DNA of 64,000 nucleotides from Nautilus pompilius. Taxonomy: Eukaryota > Mollusca > Cephalopoda > Nautilida > Nautilidae. The position numbers were made by a program, and so were the translations under genes. The stretch is taken from contig JACATO010002186.1 in the NCBI GenBank assembly GCA_018389105.1, forward strand, positions 1,316,501-1,380,500, read 5' to 3'. Positions 58,297 to 64,000 of this stretch are shown here, piece after piece. The notes beneath the pieces were generated by a model. It had not been told where the DNA came from. It did not search any database and saw only the letters and a program-made list of their open reading frames with translations. The stretch's first letter is position 1. Each line of letters starts with the position of its first letter.

Positions 58297-58935
58297 CAGT
58301 TGTCCCTCGGTATTCGCGGGGGTTACGTTCCTAGAGCACCCACAAAGAGTGAAAAACCGCGAATATTGGACGTGGCCCATAAAAATGCCTATAAATGTCA
58401 AAATATAACGTAAAATATAATAAAAAATATATAACAACAATTTAATAAAAAATATATAATAACAATTTAATAAAAAATACAACACTCAGTGAAACACTCA
58501 GAGAAACATTCGAGATAGCTACACATGGTAAACTGGGATGATGGAGGGCTGCTGGGCTGCATCTTCCTGAGACAGCGCCTCATGGGCAGCAGCCAATCAG
58601 CAGCAAGGAGAAATGAATAACGCTCTGGGATTGGCTACTTTCAAACCTCCAGCCAATAGCGTTTATTTTATATTGATATTTTGCTGAATTTATGTTTAGT
58701 ATTTGAATTACAAAATTAGTAAATTATATTGTTATTAATAATTTAGCGTTAAAAAGCATGAAAAAATATATATTGCCACAAAAAAACCATAAAAAAAATC
58801 GCAGAAGATATTTGCGATTCCGCGAATATGTGGGGCTTTCCACAAACAATTATTAGTTAGGTTCTAAGGAAAATTCCGCGAATAACTGGGGCCGCGAATG
58901 CCGAACTGCGATTATGCAGGGGGGGGGGTCGACTG
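58297..58935. mobile_element. Tigger/pogo-like MITE (639 bp)
   Basis: Starts CAGTTGTCCCTCGGTATTCG and ends so that the opposite strand reads CAGTCGACCCCCCC, then a second CATTCGCGG and TATTCGCGG. It is flanked by TA at 58295-58296 and 58936-58937. The ends match Tigger-type termini (CAGT.GTCCCTCGGTATTCGCGG). CpG-containing CGCGAAT motifs recur near both ends. No transposase is encoded, so it depended on an autonomous relative. The interior includes a short GC-richer block at 58540-58660 holding three CCAAT boxes. Confidence 0.88.
58593..58657. promoter_or_regulatory. Cluster of three CCAAT boxes inside the MITE
   Basis: CCAAT at 58593-58597 (plus), ATTGG at 58630-58634 (minus) and CCAAT at 58653-58657 (plus), each in an NF-Y-like context (AGCCAATCAG, GATTGGCT, AGCCAATAG). 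Probably left over from the promoter of the parent transposon. Any effect on a host gene is unproven. Confidence 0.5.
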
Positions 58936-58937
58936 TA

Positions 58938-59449
58938 TATTGTATTTTCCTATACTGCTGCTCTGGCCCTGACCTTTGGCCACACACCATCAGACTCTGT
59001 TCCTCCTTGTGGATAGTCCTGTCTATATGATTACAAAATTATTTTAGAAAACAGTGCTACATATTGAATAAAGTCTCATTTATACTCATGAACAATTTTT
59101 TTTTCTAAGTGGCTGCAGGCAGAGAGGCCTTATTTCCAAAAATGCTCTCAAAAAATTGTTTTTTTTCTTTGCATTTTCATATATAAATACAGTGAAACAC
59201 AGTTATCAGTAGACTTTGTAATTAAGAGTAAAATTGTTTAAATGGATTTTCATAAATATAAAACTTTTTTAACAAACTGAAACAAATTTACCCAATCAGT
59301 TTTTTAAAAAAGTTGTCTTAGTTTGGCTTTCAGCTTTATCAGCTGTGATTTAAGACTAATACCAAATGTTATATATACTTACACAAACTTATGGCACATA
59401 TTTAATGATAATTAATTTTGTAATATATATTTAATATATGGGTTTGCAG
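58938..59449. other. AT-rich sequence, nothing recognised
   Basis: The first 100 bp is less AT-rich (CTGCTGCTCTGGCCCTGACC). The rest is plain. Confidence 0.5.
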
Positions 59450-59516
59450 ATACTGTCAATGTTCAGCTGCAAATGTGTCTCCAACACATCTGAATCCAGT
59501 GAATACACCACTTCAG
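59450..59516 (+). other. Candidate 67-bp exon, plus strand
   Basis: Acceptor-like GGGTTTGCAG, 67 bp of mixed composition, then a consensus donor CAG|GTGAGT. Two frames are open throughout. One reads YCQCSAANVSPTHLNP and has no low-complexity character. The island stands out clearly from AT-rich flanks. It is the best splice-site pair in the window, but no protein family is recognised and 67 bp is short. Confidence 0.35.
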
Positions 59517-60066
59517 GTGAGTTCTACACCTATGAGAAAGAAGAAATATCCCTTTAAGTATGTCAAGACACATATCATCTGTATTGTAGGTGTTCCAGGC
59601 ACATCATTTCTCAGTTATTTGCTGATCTAATCATTATGATTACTTAGTTTGTGCAACAATAGGATGGACACTATTATCACAGACACATGGAACTAAATGC
59701 ACACCATTATAATACCTGCATATTTTATAGAATTTTCTATTATTTTTAAGCATGACTATCTAATAAATAACATTTTTTTCTTGTATGTTTAAACGTGAAT
59801 AAATTACTTTCATAACTGTCAGAAAATTAATTGCTTAAAATTCTTAAGTGGATGGTTGCTTATAATAATAACCTGCTACACTTATTATTTCCTTTATCAT
59901 TATTCCATTGAATCCTAAAGGAAATTTTTCTACTGTACATTAAAACAACTTCCCTGACAAGAATGTAGGTGGCACTGCATTGCTTCAGTTCTCAATTGCT
60001 AAAATAGCAGTACTACTAGAAATTTCCCTGTCCTGTCCCCTGGGTTTAGAAGTTGGACCTGACAGC
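59517..60066. other. AT-rich sequence, nothing recognised
   Basis: No coding or structural pattern that I can support. Confidence 0.5.
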
Positions 60067-60234
60067 TCAGTTCAGCCTTATTAAGGCTGTACTTTGACAA
60101 GCTATCTCCAGGTCAGGATCAATCTCCCCTTTGACCCACTTCTTAAAGAACTCAGCAGGTGTCTTTCCAAGGATCAGAAGAAAAAAGCTTTCAAAAGACT
60201 TTTTATCACAGCTGGTTCTCCTGAGGGAGTACTC
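60067..60234 (-). other. Unrecognised protein-like stretch, minus strand
   Basis: About 56 open codons on the minus strand ending at TGA 60067-60069. The second half reads LGKTPAEFFKKWVKGEIDPD and LEIACQSTALIRLN, with charged, soluble-protein composition. It lies in a GC-richer block (about 60000-60350) that also has open plus-strand frames. It might be a host exon or part of an unclassified repeat; no family recognised. Confidence 0.25.
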
Positions 60235-60979
60235 CTACCAACTCGAAGGACAACCCTCTTGTGGTCTAATATGGGAATCTGAAAAGAAAATTCCTTCTCT
60301 ACATTGGACACACATGTTTGGAGTCAACTGTAGGTGGTGGCACTGCAACTCACCACTTCATTCTTCAAACCAATTTCTGCATTAATCTAATACTTACATT
60401 AAACTATACTCTTTTTACAAGATCATTCTACGAAAAAACATCTAATGTTTTGTTAGTGAAGTGTACAGGTTCAATCAAAAAATATTTGCTAATTAAAGCA
60501 AAAGATTTTTCTTACTATTTAAAATTCATATAACAGTGTAGTACTTCATCCTCCTTTCATTCTTCAAAATATCTTATCCTGATATTTAAGACATTTTTAA
60601 ACTGACTTCATAGTAATAATTGCAATAAAATGATTAACTATATTAAAATGTGACAAAATATTACAGATGGCAAGAGTTTAATAAAAATTTTAATTAATAA
60701 ACAATAGAAAATAGTTATTTTAAAAATCAATATTTAATTTTTTTCCATATATTTAAATTTAAATAAACATGTTGATTATTACAGAACACTCATTTGGGAG
60801 AGACAGTCAGGTTTTTTTGTATTTATTTTTTAAAGCTCTTTTCAAAAAATTATTTGTTCTAATTTGTTCTTTTCTACTTCAACCTATTTTAATATTCAAA
60901 GAATAAATAAAAAACTTAGTTTTAAGCTTTTTTTTTATTTCTTTCCTTTTTTAGTTTTCTCTGAATATTTCATTTTTCT
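60235..60979. other. AT-rich sequence, no gene recognised
   Basis: The end of the GC-richer block fades by 60370. The remainder is A/T-rich with no pattern. Confidence 0.5.
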
Positions 60980-61003
60980 TTTATTATTATTATTATTATT
61001 ATT
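60980..61003. repeat. (TTA)n microsatellite
   Basis: About seven to eight uninterrupted TTA units. Confidence 0.92.
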
Positions 61004-64000
61004 TTACCCAATAAAACAATGAAAATAAATTCTTTCCCCTGGTTGACAAAACATTTCTAATTTATTTCAGTCTGATATACTGAATAACATCTCAATCATA
61101 AAATACTTTATTTCATGATACTGCCAACAGTTGATAAACAAATTCTCTGTAACATGGAATCAGAAGAAATAAATTAAATCCAATTGATTAACTTGTTGGT
61201 ATCCTTTCTTAAAACCAGCTGAACTTCCAACTATAATTTGTATAAAACAATGACTAAACTAAACAGGAACATCACCAACAATTTTTTGTTTTCAAATTAC
61301 ATCAAAAAAGATCTGAATAGCATTACTGGAATATTTTCAGCATAACTACATTTTTCAATTACCATACATTGATTTACAAAGTGAAAATTTTAGTGACCTA
61401 AGAAAAGAGAAAAATTGTGCTTTCATTCAATATTCAATGAGATTGTTTATCTCCAGAATATAGTTATCACAGGACCACTGAGACCAATAAATATATCTAA
61501 AAACAACTTTAAAAATTTTTCTGGTATTTTTATGTCTGGTCTCATGAGAAAAATTCTTTGCCAAGAAATATCATCAACTTTAACAGGTCAAACAGCAAAG
61601 CACTTTTCTTTTTATTGTTACTATTTATTAAATTCAACAATTCTTGCCCATCCACAGCTTGATCAGTAGCTAGCTCCCTGTAAAGAAAATTAAACAGTAG
61701 GTGGGTGGATTTTAATAACTTTTGATATAGCTGGGATGGTATGGTCTACTGCTTCTTATACATAGATATAATTCACATCAACATTATGGATATGAAGAAT
61801 CAAATATGTTTTAATTTTAAAAAATAGAAATATACATACACACTTTTTTTTATTTAAAGATTAGGTCCAAGTTATATTTTCATCAAAATTAGTTACATGA
61901 TTTCTTCTAGTCCTTCTGTCCATATAGGTTTCCTTAGTGTATTTATTTCTCTGATTTAATCACTATTATATCTAATTTTATTTTTCATAAGTTAAATAGA
62001 TATAAATGTAAATCTTCCTCCAGACCTTTATTTCTAGTAGCCATAAAGAGGAGGAGGAATGAGAATGGTTAATAATTTCACAAGTGGTAGGTTCAATTAC
62101 AAATCTCTGGATACAGAAAATGAATTTCTCATACTAGTCTTGTTGTAAATCACTAAATCCTATATACTACTAAAACATTTGATCTCCAGATTTTTTCAAA
62201 CTGAAATTAAATATTCTTTTCAGTATTAGCTCTTTCTGGCTGTTGTTATCATGATATTTCTTTTGTAAACCCTCAAGTACCTACAGAATTTTGATAAACT
62301 TTCTCCACATTTTCAGAAGTTCAAAAAGTATAGATAACTCCTCATCATGTTAACTGCTATTCTCTGAAAGTTTCACATTCAGTAAAAGTAACTTTTTCCT
62401 CTTTAGTACATTTTAGTTAGCTACTTTACTCCTTATCCATTAAACCTTGAAAAGATGATTATCAAGAGCTTTGATGCTATAGAAGTAAGTTATTATCGTC
62501 CAAGTGTACCTGCAAAAATTAAAAGTCTTTGTAGATACAAAATCAAAAGTAATTTAGATATTTCTGGATATGACCATGCCAGATAAACGTGACATTAAGA
62601 ATTTCAAACTTTGCATTTGTTTCTGTATTGAAATGGTTTATGTAGAATAAAAGTCCTATTTCTGAATCACCACAAAGAAAATACATACATCCTTATATTT
62701 TAATTATTGAAAACAGACCATGTCACAAAATTTAAATGTAATTAATATATAAAATAAAACATTAAATTCATAATGCTAAATAAAAGCAAAATTTGTTCTT
62801 TTACACCATGGAGTGACTATTACTTGTCTTCAAAGAATTTTGAGATTCAGCAAGAAATATTTTTGCAACAGTGAATTAGTATAATTAATTATTATCAATA
62901 TTGCTTAAATTACAAATAGTGTTCATGCCCTTACAAAGACTAACTCATCTATCTTTAATTCTATCCATGGTTAACATTATTCATTTCCAAACAGATCTGC
63001 AAATTAGAAACTTTTCAGATTTTATGTATGTTATCTTTTCTTTTTGAGATGTCCTCTTTAATATATGACTAAAGTTGAAAATTTACAAGACATAACTAAA
63101 TCTCTCTCTCTCTCTCTCTCTTACACACACGTATGCACACACGCACAAAATATAAATTTGTAATTTGTAAACAATTTTTAATTCACAGATACCACATTTT
63201 AAATTCTAATGAAATGACTGAAAGAATCCTAGTGACAAAATATACATGTAAAAATTTTAATTATTGGCAAATATTGGCCAAATCCATTTTTTTCTTCTTT
63301 TTAAATACTAAAACTTAAATGATTCTTCACAAAAAACAAAAAAATAAACAGACTTAATATTACAGAAATATGCAAATTTTCACTTTTTCTTTACAAAGAA
63401 AAATAATTCAATAAAATCATATCACAACTAATTTCTTTAATAATATTTCAGTTGGAGTTAATCTGGGACTCAGTTGAAGTCATTAAAAATGTGTGTGACA
63501 CAAATGAAGTATTTAGTGTTCATAATATTTAAATTTACTGAACTAGTAGTCATCATCAGAAAGTATTGTGAATCTTTACCCAAGAGCTATGGTTGGTATA
63601 GTGCTCACAGCTTCAAAGTAACAGTAATCATGAATACAAAATGGAATTTCCTTTTGGTTTGGTTTTTAAATGCTCAAATAGGCATCATCATATTTTAAAG
63701 CAAAATTAATTTGTTTAGTATTTGCAAACTTTATGTTTTAAGTTAAGTTAGTCTTGATTTTTATTTTTTAAATGAAACATCAAGTCACACCTATAAAGTT
63801 GTGATTGAGTTAGTTTGCTTGAAGAAAACGTCAACAGATTTTAAAAGCAAAATAACGTGCAATTTAAATCAATTTAAAATTTTCAAATCATTTAAATTAT
63901 GTATTAAAGTAAATATATATTTAACTAAGTACATGTAATTAAACAAATAACATTGCAAAACATTAAAAGACCTATGTCAAATATTTACATTAACTCTTCT
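61004..64000. other. AT-rich sequence to window end, no gene recognised
   Basis: ORFs here (for example 61415, 63133 and 63474) have the composition of chance frames. The only structured feature is a CT microsatellite near 63.1 kb. Confidence 0.5.
63101..63121. repeat. (CT)n microsatellite followed by short (CA)n
   Basis: About ten TC units, then ACACACAC and GCACACACGCACA within the next 30 bases. Confidence 0.92.

Noticed and set aside
1-64000. CRISPR arrays, bacterial operons, rRNA genes
   Set aside because: No spaced direct repeats, ribosome-binding-site pattern or rRNA signatures; all evidence points to an animal nuclear genome.

Overview
The window looks like AT-rich, repeat-laden non-coding DNA (intergenic or long-intron) from an invertebrate animal. 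The transposon mixture (SCAND3/GTF2IRD2-like and ZBED5-like hATs, a GVQW/FLJ37770-type mariner, Tigger/pogo, piggyBac, Tc1 and a Ty3/gypsy fossil) fits a mollusc, with a cephalopod as my best guess. That guess rests on remembered family distributions, not on a search. No complete host gene is visible. Almost every recognisable coding stretch is a decayed transposon gene.

Layout. 0-1.4 kb: two Tc1-type transposase fragments on the minus strand, in an order showing they are separate copies. 2.3 and 4.2-5.0 kb: a hAT-like end, a 105-bp tandem duplication and a small hAT-like MITE. 8.4-10.25 kb: a Tigger/pogo relic (minus strand) split by an internally shortened piggyBac copy. 15.7-16.4 kb: a deleted Tigger copy keeping a C-terminal tail with a PCNA-binding-like motif. 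17.2-17.75 kb: two tRNA-like (SINE-type) fragments in opposite orientations. 18.6-22.9 kb: a badly decayed Ty3/gypsy fossil with a second piggyBac copy lodged between its gag-like and pol-like parts. 23-38 kb: mostly plain AT-rich sequence with simple repeats and a few exon-like islands. 38.5-41.6 kb: a Tigger relic, a Tc1-like relic and a fossil copy of an unnamed multi-copy animal gene family.

The clearest feature is a nested pair at 44.9-49.3 kb. A young hAT (45233-48468) with matching terminal repeats, a perfect 8-bp target duplication and a transposase interrupted only three times lies inside an older hAT transposase relic, whose protein similarity resumes directly after it. 52.1-53.4 kb holds a nearly full-length mariner with TA duplication and a few lesions. 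58.3-58.9 kb holds a Tigger-like MITE with precise ends and three CCAAT boxes.

How it fits together: at least three element-in-element insertions give a relative order of activity. Tigger and gypsy were present before the piggyBac family, and the SCAND3-type hAT was present before the ZBED5-type hAT. The mariner and the inner hAT look youngest. Several short islands with splice-like borders (15.0, 34.7, 42.5, 43.4, 49.7, 55.8 and 59.5 kb) may be exons of an unidentified host gene or genes; they are reported at low confidence.
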